This document shows positions 54,421 to 62,453 of a stretch of DNA of 64,000 nucleotides, in pieces; position 1 is the stretch's first letter, and the number at the start of each line of letters is the position of its first letter. Origin of the DNA: Cellvibrio sp. 79. GTDB taxonomy: Bacteria; Pseudomonadota; Gammaproteobacteria; Pseudomonadales; Cellvibrionaceae. Location of the stretch: NCBI GenBank assembly GCA_003056245.1, contig MVDH01000001.1, positions 222,794 to 286,793 of the forward strand, in the 5' to 3' direction. Both the position numbers and the translations under genes were made by a program. Under the pieces are notes generated by a model. That model searched no databases. It saw only the letters and a program-made list of their open reading frames with translations, and was not told the DNA's origin.

Positions 54421-55024
54421 TTTTTATAAAAGACGAAATAATATATTTGTTGTTCGACTCCGGTGTGTGGCCGCAGTGCATATAGTTCCATCCGGCGGGA
54501 AATAGCAAAAGGTTTCCAGCTTTGGGGGCAATCTTTAAATTTTGATGAAAAAATTCAGTTTCCCCTCCCTGTGCTACATCATTTAAATACAGCACCATAG
54601 CCGCTACCCGGTTTCTGGCATTTCTTCCTAATGAATCGGCATGCCAGCGGAAGTAGCCTTGATTTTTTGGGTACATCTGGATTTTATAGCCCGTTACTTG
54701 TAACGGAAAAGATTTCAATACGGGGCTACGCGATAAATAATCAGCCATGCAGGCGTGGATTTTTGGATGGATTTGTTGGAAAACATCTCTCCATTCCCCG
54801 TCATTCAGAATCTCCAGATCCCAGGAATTTTTTGTATCTTCTTTATAAGTGGCTGTATTTTCCTTGCGGCCAATTTTTCCTCGCCACTTATTAGGATCGC
54901 TATTAAATAGTTCAATAATTGTGCTACAAAGCTCCTGTTCCAATCCGCGATAGACAACAATAAAGTCCTTATCGAGAATGACTTCTGGCGCAGGGCTATT
55001 AATGGTATTTTTGGGATTATCCAT
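54410..55024 (-). CDS. 2-oxoglutarate/Fe(II)-dependent prolyl 4-hydroxylase-like dioxygenase
   Basis: About 204 residues. The iron ligands are visible as HAD in FRWHADSLGRN and the distal His in GWNYMHCGHTPE; VAAMVLYLNDVAQGGETEFF and KAGNLLLFPAGW are the P4Hc-type core. Expected to hydroxylate a protein or small molecule using 2-oxoglutarate and O2. The frame is open up to 55114, but ATG 55024 gives a more usual N terminus; neither has a strong ribosome binding site. Confidence 0.82.
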   Translation of the reverse strand: MDNPKNTINSPAPEVILDKDFIVVYRGLEQELCSTIIELFNSDPNKWRGKIGRKENTATYKEDTKNSWDLEILNDGEWRDVFQQIHPKIHACMADYLSRSPVLKSFPLQVTGYKIQMYPKNQGYFRWHADSLGRNARNRVAAMVLYLNDVAQGGETEFFHQNLKIAPKAGNLLLFPAGWNYMHCGHTPESNNKYIISSFIKIND

Positions 55025-55144
55025 GATGGCTGTCTGGTTTTTAGCAGGTTGATAAGGGATGATGATCGTAAAATAATAAATCGAAAATGTCCTCCGGCTA
55101 TCGCCGTCTAACATGATTAAAAGATAATTTTAAAGGAGTTTTTG

Positions 55145-55474
55145 GTGAGTGTTAAAACTGTACTCTGGTCAATTTTAATTACAACCTCACTCTTTGGTGG
55201 ATTCTCCTTAATCTTTCATTTTGGGGATTGGGAACGTTTTGGGTTGGTTGTAATATTTGCTTTATTTGTTGGAGCTGCAATTGCTCCTGAAATTGATCGG
55301 AAAAACTTTAAAAAAGGTTGGTTGTTACAAATAGCAGCAGGTGCAATGGCAGGGATTGTAATCGGGTTGTTTTTTCATCTGCAAAGTATTGAGCTGCTTG
55401 CATGTTGCAGTGTGATTGGTGGTTTTTTAGGGTGGTTGGCCCCAGTCTGGATCACGCACATTCAAATCCCATAA
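55145..55474 (+). CDS. Hypothetical membrane protein
   Basis: About 109 residues with four hydrophobic segments (TVLWSILITTSLFGG, FGLVVIFALFVGAAI, LLQIAAGAMAGIVIGLF, LLACCSVIGGFLGWL). No family recognised. GTG 55145 is chosen because AAAGGAG at 55132-55138 is spaced for it. The PhnB-like gene follows after 35 bp. Confidence 0.65.
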   Translation: MSVKTVLWSILITTSLFGGFSLIFHFGDWERFGLVVIFALFVGAAIAPEIDRKNFKKGWLLQIAAGAMAGIVIGLFFHLQSIELLACCSVIGGFLGWLAPVWITHIQIP

Positions 55475-55509
55475 TTTTCTCAAATCAAAACGTTAATAAA
55501 GGAAATAAA

Positions 55510-55920
55510 ATGCGTATCGATTTTCATATAAATTTTTCCGGGCAATGTCAGGACGCTTTTGAGTTTTATCAATCCTTGCTTGGTGGTGAGGTTGAGCTAT
55601 TAACTTACGGCAATTCACCTGCTCAAGACGATGTACCTGCTGACTGGGCAGGAAAAATAGTTCATGGCAGTTTTAGGTTTAATAATCTTCAAATTGCGGG
55701 TGCTGACTTACTACCTGAAAGCTATCAAAAACTGCAAGGTTTTCAATTGTTACTTCAGCTAAGTAGTTCATCTGAAGCACAGCGCATATTTGATGCGTTG
55801 GCTGCGGGAGGGGTTGTAACAATGCCGCTGCAAAAAACATTCTGGACTGACGCTTATGGAATGGTGACCGACAGGTTTGGTGTTCCCTGGGAAGTGAATG
55901 CTAATGATGAAGTGGATTGA
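55510..55920 (+). CDS. VOC-superfamily protein of the PhnB / DUF1338-like 3-demethylubiquinone-9 methyltransferase-like type
   Basis: 136 residues. The start RIDFHINFSGQCQDAFEFY, then FQLLLQLSSSSEAQRIFDAL and ...MVTDRFGVPWEVN at the end, match the PhnB-type glyoxalase/VOC proteins. The family often occurs as small accessory genes; its substrate is not known, and the methyltransferase-like name does not imply that activity. A longer frame starting at 55402 is an extension into the previous gene. GGAAA precedes the ATG. Confidence 0.85.
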   Translation: MRIDFHINFSGQCQDAFEFYQSLLGGEVELLTYGNSPAQDDVPADWAGKIVHGSFRFNNLQIAGADLLPESYQKLQGFQLLLQLSSSSEAQRIFDALAAGGVVTMPLQKTFWTDAYGMVTDRFGVPWEVNANDEVD

Positions 55921-55929
55921 TTAATTGTT

Positions 55930-56061
55930 ATGTGGACGTTATTCAAAATGGATAAATATTTGGAATCTTCTGAATCGCTAATGGCTGCAAAAAACTATCT
56001 GGATGTTGCAAACAACTTACCTGATGTTGAGCTGCCACCCTTGGGCAATCAATCGGACTGA
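55930..56061 (+). CDS. Short open frame, possibly a 43-residue protein
   Basis: Begins at ATG 55930 and ends 5 bp before the next gene. The product (MWTLFKMDKYLESSES... ending LPPLGNQSD) is acidic and soluble, without known motif. There is no clear ribosome binding site. Its tight position between genes is the only argument in its favour. Confidence 0.3.
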   Translation: MWTLFKMDKYLESSESLMAAKNYLDVANNLPDVELPPLGNQSD

Positions 56062-56066
56062 TTAAA

Positions 56067-56857
56067 ATGTTATTGCTAAAGTTATTTTTGGTTCCTGCCT
56101 TTATTGCTCTAGTTGCTGTTTCCGGCCGGCGCTGGGGTGCGGGATTTGCGGGGCTTTTGTCAGGCTTGCCAATTATTGCCGGTCCCATCTTGTATTTTAT
56201 TTATCTGGAAAATGGTTTCGCTTTTGCACAGGCTACAGCGGCCGCTATTGTTAGTGGCGTTATTGCACTTTCAACTTTTTGTTTTTGTTACGCATGGTTT
56301 TGCACTAACTATAACTGGCAGTTATCACTTTTTTTTCAGTAGGAATCTATTTTTTAGTTGCGATGTTGGTAGGTATTCTGGCACTTGATGTGAATGTTGC
56401 TATGTTACTTGCCCTGGCTTTATTGTTAATTCAAATTTATCTTTCGCCAAAATCGGGTAATACCCGCCTGATAGCTCCTGCATCCAATATTGAAATCCTG
56501 AGCAGAATGTTATTTGCTTTATTACTGGTTTTGGGGATAACACATTTCTCCGTTGTGCTTGGTCCCACCTATAGTGGTGTTTTTGCCGCTTTTCCGATAG
56601 CAGGCTCTACTATTGCGCTATTTTCACATCGCAATTATTCCGCCGCCCATGCAATCACGTCACTAAAATCGATGAAGCGTGGGTTAATTAGTATGCTGGC
56701 GTTTTTCTATATCCTTGCTGTTTTTTCTGACGCATCTGGATTTTCAATAGCTGTATTAATTGTCATTTTTGTAGCTGTAATCCTGCAGTTTATTATGTTG
56801 TTATTGCCAGTGTATAAGGAGAAATTAAATGGTCTCAGGATACAAAATAAGTTCTGA
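56067..56857 (+). pseudogene. Polytopic membrane protein gene split by a one-base frameshift at a T8 run
   Basis: The first 91 codons encode three hydrophobic segments (LSGLPIIAGPILYFIYL and neighbours), then stop after SLFFQ. Adding one T to the run T8 at 56329-56336 restores SLFFSVGIYFLVAMLVG and links to the second frame (through 56857), giving about 263 residues and a continuous polytopic protein. The second half repeats the motif ...FAAFPIAGSTIALF, similar to the first-half SGLPIIAGP, suggesting an internal duplication. Transcriptional slippage on T8, a real loss, or a consensus error are all possible. Function unknown. Confidence 0.7.
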
Positions 56858-57097
56858 TTGGAATGATATGGATTTTTCAGTCATCCGTATGCGTTTATTC
56901 CTACCCCGCCTTGGACCAAAGGAATATCATTGGAAACCCTGAAACTTGCTATCGGCAATACGCTTGCGTAGAATTTGCGACAGGGCTCCCGGGGCGCCCG
57001 TCTCGCGAAAGCTTAAGCACCCGTATTCAACGCAAGCCATGCGCTTGCATACCCTCCCGGCAATGAGCGAGCAAGCCGAGTATTGATAGGAGTTGGT

Positions 57098-57565
57098 ATG
57101 CATACCGAAATTCAATCCCAAAGCTCTCAACCTCAGAACCCTCAAGCTCAGAACTCACAACCTGAATCTGCCGCTGATTTGGTACTTCGCATCGCGCGTA
57201 ATCTTCAGCGAGCGGCTTATTCAGAATCAAAAATTATTGCTTTGCCGGTGTTACGCCGCCTTTTGGCAACGGCAACATTAACGGCGATTTCTTTGCCCGA
57301 GTTATATCGCAGTCGCGATATTATCCAGCGTAAACATATATTGCGAGTGCTTGCTGTCGAAGCAGGGTTTAAATGTTGGGAAGATTACCGTCATGCACTT
57401 GATACGATGAGTGTGGATCAGTTATCCCATTTTGATCATTTACGTCGAACTGCCGGGTATCCAAATTTGTGGTTCACAAATTATGATGAGGCTCAGGTTT
57501 ACGCCCAGGAAAACAACGGTAATGCGTTGCGCGTGGGTAGTCAGGCGGTAGTGTTAATCGGGTAA
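57098..57565 (+). CDS. Hypothetical protein
   Basis: 155 residues from ATG 57098 with AGGAG close upstream. A low-complexity start rich in Gln, Ser, Pro and Asn (residues 5-25) precedes a helical domain (LRIARNLQRAAYSESKIIAL, LPELYRSRDIIQRKHILRVL, CWEDYRHALDTM). The section AGFKCWEDYRHAL resembles the short sequence seen in several uncharacterised small regulators; I cannot name the family. Start before this at 57083 is possible but less well placed. Confidence 0.6.
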   Translation: MHTEIQSQSSQPQNPQAQNSQPESAADLVLRIARNLQRAAYSESKIIALPVLRRLLATATLTAISLPELYRSRDIIQRKHILRVLAVEAGFKCWEDYRHALDTMSVDQLSHFDHLRRTAGYPNLWFTNYDEAQVYAQENNGNALRVGSQAVVLIG

Positions 57566-57705
57566 TGAATGTCGCTTGAAAATTAAGCCTGGAATAGGCG
57601 GTGTTTATTGAATTGCTTATCCCGGGTTTACTGTTAATCACATATTCCAGAAAACCATTTTATTCGCGTCGCAATACTTACTCTTATCTTAAGGAATTAA
57701 TCATT

Positions 57706-58125
57706 ATGAATATTCTTCCAAAAACCGGGATTGATAATATCAAGTTGGGTATCTCCAGAAATGATGCGCAAAGTAAGTTAGGAAAACCTGCTAGTAAAGA
57801 ACAGCAAGGCGAGGAAGAGATTTGGGAATATGAAAGCGGTATTGAGTTGTCCTTCCAGGCAGAGGATGAATACCGTTTAAGCTCGATAACTGTTTTTGCT
57901 GAATCTGCATTGCTGGACTCAAAACCCATAATTGGTATCACTGAAGAAGAACTTGAAAGTATTTTTCCTTCCTTCCAGATGGACGAAGATTTTAAGCAAG
58001 ATGGAAAAAGCTTTTATGCAGACGATCTGCAAATAATGGCCTGGGTGTTTGAAGGTGAAGTTTTTAATATCATTATTTTTCCTGAGTATGATGAGGAAAG
58101 TGAATTACCGATTTGGCCGAAGTAA
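57706..58125 (+). CDS. Hypothetical acidic protein
   Basis: 139 residues from ATG 57706, preceded by AAGGAA. Acidic, with the start IDNIKLGISRNDAQSKLGKP that resembles the first helix and loop of SmpA/OmlA-type and several immunity-like proteins, and the end ...IIIFPEYDEESELPIWPK. No secretion signal. A longer frame to 57601 lacks a binding site. An immunity-type role is possible but only a guess. Confidence 0.6.
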   Translation: MNILPKTGIDNIKLGISRNDAQSKLGKPASKEQQGEEEIWEYESGIELSFQAEDEYRLSSITVFAESALLDSKPIIGITEEELESIFPSFQMDEDFKQDGKSFYADDLQIMAWVFEGEVFNIIIFPEYDEESELPIWPK

Positions 58126-58448
58126 ACCTCAGTATGTGAATTGGTTCAGTCTTGTTCGATGCGAACTATAGTGTTTCCATCTGAAATTCTTGTTAATCTT
58201 CTTAATCTTGCGCGCATTCAATTGGATTGATGAATGCGATGGGCAGCAAAAAATAGCCGCCATTTTTTTCCTCTTATCGATAATTTGCCTGGCTTGTGTT
58301 CCCTACGCTAATCATTGTTGCTTGAAAAAATGAAATGGTGTTAGGCTTTGTTGCTGTATTGTTAGTTTGTTCTTTCTGTTGGCCCAGCTCCTGATAAGGT
58401 GTCGTGAGTGCCAGTTTTTACGTCAATATTGATTCGTATGGAGGTGTT
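58126..58448. other. Gene-free interval
   Basis: About 320 bp without a convincing gene. It contains an 8-bp hairpin CGCATTCA/TGAATGCG at 58213-58238 with a 10-nt loop and no T-run. The single GTTAGGC at 58339 resembles an attC end but has no partner, so no attC site is claimed. It should include the promoter of the NTF2-like gene. Confidence 0.4.
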
Positions 58449-58832
58449 ATGAGTAAGCTTGAGAAAGAAAATCTAATTAACCGTTATTTAACTGCTTATA
58501 ACACCTTTGATATTGACGGTATGACCGCTCTTCTGTCATCAGATATACACTTCGAAAATTATTCTGGAGGGCAGCTCACTGATAGTACAGATGGTATCAA
58601 TGACTTTCGGAAACTGGCCGAGAAATCAAAGTCCTTATTCTCTGAGCGTGAGCAACGCATCACTAAACTGACCTTTAGTCAGGATTCTGCTATTGCTGAT
58701 ATTGCCTATCGCGGTAAGTTGGCAGTTGATATTCCAAATGGACCTTCTGCCGGTACTGTCCTCGATTTAAAAGGGCAGTCCGAATTTTCTTTTGTAAATA
58801 GACGAATCAGCAAAATCATTGATCGTAGTTGA
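58449..58832 (+). CDS. NTF2/SnoaL-fold protein
   Basis: 127 residues. The start KENLINRYLTAYNTFDIDGM, then ALLSSDIHFENYSGG and a C-terminal FSFVNRRISKIIDRS match the nuclear transport factor 2-like fold. ATG 58449 has GGAGG upstream. It differs from the SnoaL-like protein at 40.4 kb. Substrate unknown. Confidence 0.8.
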   Translation: MSKLEKENLINRYLTAYNTFDIDGMTALLSSDIHFENYSGGQLTDSTDGINDFRKLAEKSKSLFSEREQRITKLTFSQDSAIADIAYRGKLAVDIPNGPSAGTVLDLKGQSEFSFVNRRISKIIDRS

Positions 58833-58868
58833 GTGTCGATCTATTAGAAATAGCAGGCGGAAAATAAT

Positions 58869-59426
58869 ATGGCATCAAATTGGTCTCAAGACGTTTTCGT
58901 AAAAGCATGGGATTTTGCAACGTTAGCGCATCAAGGTCAAAAATATGGAGGGCCGATAGAAGGGCAGCAATATGATTACATTAATCATATTGGAAGTGTT
59001 GCGATGGAGCTTATTTGGGCGCTAAACAACACGCCAGAAGTAGATGGCAATTTAGCCAATCAATGCGCGTTGCTCCATGACACTATCGAAGATACCCACG
59101 TTACGTATGAAGAGGTGCTGACAGTTTTTGGTGAGGATGTAGCTAATGGCGTTCGCGCATTAACTAAAAATGAATTGCTTCCTACCAAGCACGAGCAAAT
59201 GCTTGATTCTCTACAAAGAATTAAGCGGCAGCCTGTGGAAGTCTGGATGGTAAAGCTCGCTGATCGAATTACTAATCTTTCTGCCCCTCCGTTCTATTGG
59301 ACTAAGGAGAAGAAAATTAAATACAGGGAAGAAGCTTTGCTTATTCATGGTGAGCTGCATTTGGCGAATAAATTTCTATCTGAGCGGCTCATTTCCCGTA
59401 TTGATAGTTATCAAAATTATATTTAA
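58869..59426 (+). CDS. HD-domain hydrolase, MESH1/SpoT-hydrolase-like
   Basis: 185 residues. The HD residues are visible: YINHIGSVA (first His, His40), CALLHDTIEDT (His70-Asp71), and VKLADRITNL, in the pattern of RelA/SpoT hydrolase domains and small alarmone hydrolases (MESH1). It lacks synthetase, TGS and ACT domains, and its length suits a stand-alone (p)ppGpp hydrolase. Other nucleotide-phosphate substrates, such as NADPH, are known for this group. It may alter stringent signalling; this is inferred from family only. Confidence 0.85.
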   Translation: MASNWSQDVFVKAWDFATLAHQGQKYGGPIEGQQYDYINHIGSVAMELIWALNNTPEVDGNLANQCALLHDTIEDTHVTYEEVLTVFGEDVANGVRALTKNELLPTKHEQMLDSLQRIKRQPVEVWMVKLADRITNLSAPPFYWTKEKKIKYREEALLIHGELHLANKFLSERLISRIDSYQNYI

Positions 59427-59518
59427 AAATGCAAAACTGCTTTTTATGCAGCAAGAAAAAAACACAGCAAACATTAGCGATTCAATGGGTGCCTAACCCT
59501 GTAGAGATTACAATTTCA

Positions 59519-59899
59519 ATGAATAAGAGTAGTGAAATGAAAACGAATGCTCCGGCTCCAGTATACGGAAATGCAGTTTTATCCTCAAAAGACACTCGTG
59601 GTTGGTTCCTCGGACATTTTATGCCGGGCGAGGAAAATCCTCTCAGAACTTCCGATGTGGAAATTAAATGGTTCACCCATGCCAAAGGTGAAACGCGTGA
59701 AAACTGGGCGCCAGGGAATCCGGTTAAGACATTGAACATTTTGATTCGTGGGCATTTTGTCCTGCTTTTTCCTGATCAGGAAGTGACCTTAAGCAAGGAA
59801 GGGGATTATGTTCTTTTTGGTCCTGACATGCCGCACTCATTTCGCTCCGAGGAAGAATCCCTTGTGCTCACCGTTCGTTGGCCTTCGATACCTTTATAA
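59519..59899 (+). CDS. Cupin-fold protein
   Basis: 126 residues from ATG 59519. The core ...NILIRGHFVLLFPDQEVTL, GDYVLFGPDMPHSFRSEEES, is a single cupin barrel with one conserved histidine motif (DMPHSF). The frame is open from 59429, overlapping nothing, but upstream starts lack a binding site. Ligand and activity are unknown. Confidence 0.7.
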   Translation: MNKSSEMKTNAPAPVYGNAVLSSKDTRGWFLGHFMPGEENPLRTSDVEIKWFTHAKGETRENWAPGNPVKTLNILIRGHFVLLFPDQEVTLSKEGDYVLFGPDMPHSFRSEEESLVLTVRWPSIPL

Positions 59900-59985
59900 T
59901 TTTTAATGCAGGTCTCTTTAGCCAAACCAGATATTGCAATTGCCTTCAAGCACAATTCCATTTCAAAATATTTCAGGATAAATAG

Positions 59986-60255
59986 ATGCAGTATTGGCGA
60001 GGAGCACTTAAATGGGGATTCGGAATACTTGCGGTATTTCTGATGGCGTGTTTTATCTACGGCCTCTTCAATCGCTTTTCATTTATACACGCCAGCTCGC
60101 CACCCGGAATTGATTCCGGTTTGGCTTATGCATGGGTGCTCGGATTTCTGGTGGGGCCATTTGTACTTCTTGCCGGCGCGCTTGTTGGTATTGTTGTAGT
60201 GTGGCGATGCAAACCTCGGATGCAGCCAGGGAATTGCCATCAGGATAAGACATGA
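59986..60255 (+). CDS. Hypothetical membrane protein
   Basis: 89 residues with two membrane helices (GFGILAVFLMACFIYGLF and VGPFVLLAGALVGIVVVW). Its stop overlaps the start of the Crp-like regulator gene by 4 bp (ATGA), so the two are likely coexpressed. No family recognised. Confidence 0.65.
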   Translation: MQYWRGALKWGFGILAVFLMACFIYGLFNRFSFIHASSPPGIDSGLAYAWVLGFLVGPFVLLAGALVGIVVVWRCKPRMQPGNCHQDKT

Positions 60256-60857
60256 ATAATTTCAATATTTCAGGCATTAATGTGTTCCGTCGCCTGGCAG
60301 GCATGGATTTGCCTGCAATGGATGATCTTGGTCGCGCCACCATCAAGCTTTCGCTCAATGCTGGTGATCCATTATTTCACGCAGCGGAACAAAAGCCATT
60401 TGTGTATGTGGTAAATCGTGGTGTTCTCAAACTGGTGTATGAAACTCCGCAGGGTGATTCATGGATTAAAGGTTTTGTGGATGCGGGTATTTGTTTTGCG
60501 AGCTTGATGGCACTGCAGGAAAAAGGTGCGACGAGCTTTTCTGTTTATGCTGTCACAGATGTTGCCATTGAGCAGATTGATTATCGAATCCTTCAACAAC
60601 TTGCTGATCAACATATCGAATGGCAGCGCGCGATCAGTAATGCATTCAAGTTTTACGGCCAACGTAAAGAACAGCGCGAGATGGAATTGCTGACACTGTC
60701 CCCTGAACAGCGTTACCTTAATTTCATCCAGCAATATGCGCATCTGCTACCGCTGATTAAGCAAAGCGATATTGCGAGCTATATCCGTATCACGCCGGTG
60801 GCATTGAGCCGTATTCGAGCGCGGATAAAGGCATCTGGCAAGATTTCTTTGTTGTAA
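60252..60857 (+). CDS. Crp/Fnr-family transcriptional regulator
   Basis: 201 residues. The cyclic-nucleotide-binding-like barrel spans about residues 15-125 (VYVVNRGVLKLVYETPQGDSW, VDAGICFAS) and the C-terminal helix-turn-helix is in QSDIASYIRITPVALSRIRARIK. The allosteric site lacks the Arg-Ser pair of CRP that binds cAMP, so the effector is unknown. Coupled with the upstream membrane protein and followed by two DUF1801-like genes. Confidence 0.85.
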   Translation: MNNFNISGINVFRRLAGMDLPAMDDLGRATIKLSLNAGDPLFHAAEQKPFVYVVNRGVLKLVYETPQGDSWIKGFVDAGICFASLMALQEKGATSFSVYAVTDVAIEQIDYRILQQLADQHIEWQRAISNAFKFYGQRKEQREMELLTLSPEQRYLNFIQQYAHLLPLIKQSDIASYIRITPVALSRIRARIKASGKISLL

Positions 60858-60874
60858 AAATAGGGATAAAGAAT

Positions 60875-61249
60875 ATGTCCAAAAAAACTCCTGCAACAAT
60901 CGCCGACTATATTCAGGCTGCACCAGTTGAAGGCCGGCCGCATTTATATCAGCTGTATGAATTACTCAAACATGTTGCGCCAAGCGCAGAGGAAGCAATT
61001 AAGTGGAATACCCCTTTCTTTATCGAACCTCGTTTTTTGTTTGCATTCTCGGCACATAAGGCGCATCTGGGTTTTGCACCGCCAGCTGCTACGTTGGAAA
61101 AATTCAGTGAGGAATTGGCTGGACACAAAACAACAAAAAACACACTTCAGGTCCCTTATAAAGAACCATTGCCGGAAAATTTGATTCGCCGGATGGCAGA
61201 ATATAGTTTGAAGACTGTCAGCGAGCGCAAGGATGACTCTTTTTGGTAA
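60875..61249 (+). CDS. DUF1801 domain protein (YdhG-like)
   Basis: 124 residues. The start TPATIADYIQAAP, HVAPSAEEAIKWNTPFF and ...HKAHLGFAP are typical of DUF1801 proteins. Such proteins are small, soluble and often found in stress-related regions; no biochemical role can be assigned. It lies 17 bp after the Crp-like gene. Confidence 0.85.
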   Translation: MSKKTPATIADYIQAAPVEGRPHLYQLYELLKHVAPSAEEAIKWNTPFFIEPRFLFAFSAHKAHLGFAPPAATLEKFSEELAGHKTTKNTLQVPYKEPLPENLIRRMAEYSLKTVSERKDDSFW

Positions 61250-61315
61250 TTCTACAATGCAAGCAGTAAGCGTTTTTTATATTTGTCTACAATGAAACAT
61301 GGTAAGGAGCCTGCT

Positions 61316-61912
61316 GTGGGTAAAGACACCAAAAAAAATCCCAAAGTCGATGCGCTTTTAGGCAAAGCTAAAAGCTGGCAAGAAGAATTTGAATTGCTAC
61401 GAGAAATTGCACTTGCTTGTGATCTAGTGGAAGATTTTAAATGGGGACAACCCTGTTATACGCTGGAAAATGCCAATATTGTGTTAATTCATGGCTTTAA
61501 AGAATATTGCGCATTTTTATTTTTTAAGGGAGCTTTATTAAAAGATCCCAAAGGAATTCTGGTACAACAAACAGAAAATGTGCAAGCTGCACGGCAGATT
61601 CGCTTTGCCAGTGTCCAGCAGATCGAAAAAATGAAGAACACATTGAAAACATATATTCGTGAAGCAATTGATGTTGAGAAGTCCGGTTTAAGTGTTGAAT
61701 TTAAAAAGACTGACGAATTTGCTGTTCCTGAAGAGTTTCAACGGCAACTCGATGAAACCCCGGGCTTGAAAGATGCATTTGAGGCATTAACACCTGGTCG
61801 CCAACGAGGCTATTTGCTTCATTTCTCATCCGCTAAACAATCTAAAACCCGGGAAACGAGAATTGAAAAATGTATTCCAATGATTTTTGATGGATTGGGG
61901 TTGAATGATTAA
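61316..61912 (+). CDS. YdeI-like protein of the DUF1801/OmdA family
   Basis: 198 residues. The N-terminal DUF1801-like domain (WQEEFELLREIALACDLVED, KWGQPCYTLENANIVLIHGF, CAFLFFKGALLKDP) is followed by the YdeI C-terminal helix-rich domain ending ...ALTPGRQRGYLLHFSSAKQS, which closely matches bacteriocin-protection YdeI/OmdA-associated proteins. GTG 61316 is chosen, because AAGGAG at 61304-61309 is spaced for it; ATG 61292 and a TTG at 61283 lie upstream without a binding site. Confidence 0.85.
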   Translation: MGKDTKKNPKVDALLGKAKSWQEEFELLREIALACDLVEDFKWGQPCYTLENANIVLIHGFKEYCAFLFFKGALLKDPKGILVQQTENVQAARQIRFASVQQIEKMKNTLKTYIREAIDVEKSGLSVEFKKTDEFAVPEEFQRQLDETPGLKDAFEALTPGRQRGYLLHFSSAKQSKTRETRIEKCIPMIFDGLGLND

Positions 61913-61963
61913 TGCTACTTTCTGTAGTTAGGGGAATTGTTATATCAATTGCGAGAATAAATT

Positions 61964-62254
61964 ATGAACAAAGGCTATTGGCTTGTAAGAGCAGATATTA
62001 CTGACTTCGAGAAGTTCAAAGAGTACGCAAACAGAACACCTGCTGTGATAGGAAAATTTGGTGGAAAGTTTTTGGCTCGTGCAGGAGCCTATGAAGTGGT
62101 AGAGGGAAATTCCCGTACCAGAAATTCTATTATAGAGTTTCCGTCTTACGACTCGGCCCTTGCATGCTGGAATTCAGCTGAGTACCAGCACACAAAAACC
62201 TACCGCATTGGCGGGGCGGAATTGGATGTAGTCATTGTTGAAGGTTGCGATTAA
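61964..62254 (+). CDS. DUF1330 family protein
   Basis: 96 residues. KGYWLVRADITDFEKFKEYA, GKFLARAGAYEVVEG and ...RNSIIEFPSYDSALACWNS are the DUF1330 signature, a dimeric ferredoxin-like fold. No function is known. Preceded by a weak binding site; alone in its transcription unit. Confidence 0.9.
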   Translation: MNKGYWLVRADITDFEKFKEYANRTPAVIGKFGGKFLARAGAYEVVEGNSRTRNSIIEFPSYDSALACWNSAEYQHTKTYRIGGAELDVVIVEGCD

Positions 62255-62290
62255 GTTTTCTTCTCATACTAAAAAAGAGGACTGTAAGGA

Positions 62291-62341
62291 ATGGCAATAC
62301 ATTCAGGATCATGCGTATGTGGCAGTATTAAATTAAGATAG
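62291..62341 (+). pseudogene. Remnant of a GFA-family gene start
   Basis: ATG 62291, with AAGGA just before it, opens a 16-codon frame reading MAIHSGSCVCGSIKLR and then TAG. This is the first 16 residues of a GFA-family protein (CxCGx motif), of the same family as the gene at 52.9 kb. No continuation of the family is found in any frame up to the LysR gene, so the rest has been deleted. Confidence 0.5.
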
Positions 62342-62453
62342 CAGGGACTTCGAGCAATTTTCTTGTGGTCATAGATTTCTCCGGTAAATTAATTGCCGAT
62401 GTTACAACGAGCCATGTTTTACCCGTTTGAACAAATTTCTATATTCATTGCTA

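Noticed and set aside
56927-57145. Minus-strand frame in a GC-rich patch
   Set aside because: Overlaps the start and ribosome binding site of the gene at 57098; the patch has a GCAAGC/GCTTGC hairpin but no recognisable product.
52866-62300. Chromosomal integron cassette array
   Set aside because: Gene content fits, but no paired attC ends (RYYYAAC ... GTTRRRY) were found at gene borders; a lone GTTAGGC at 58339 is not enough.
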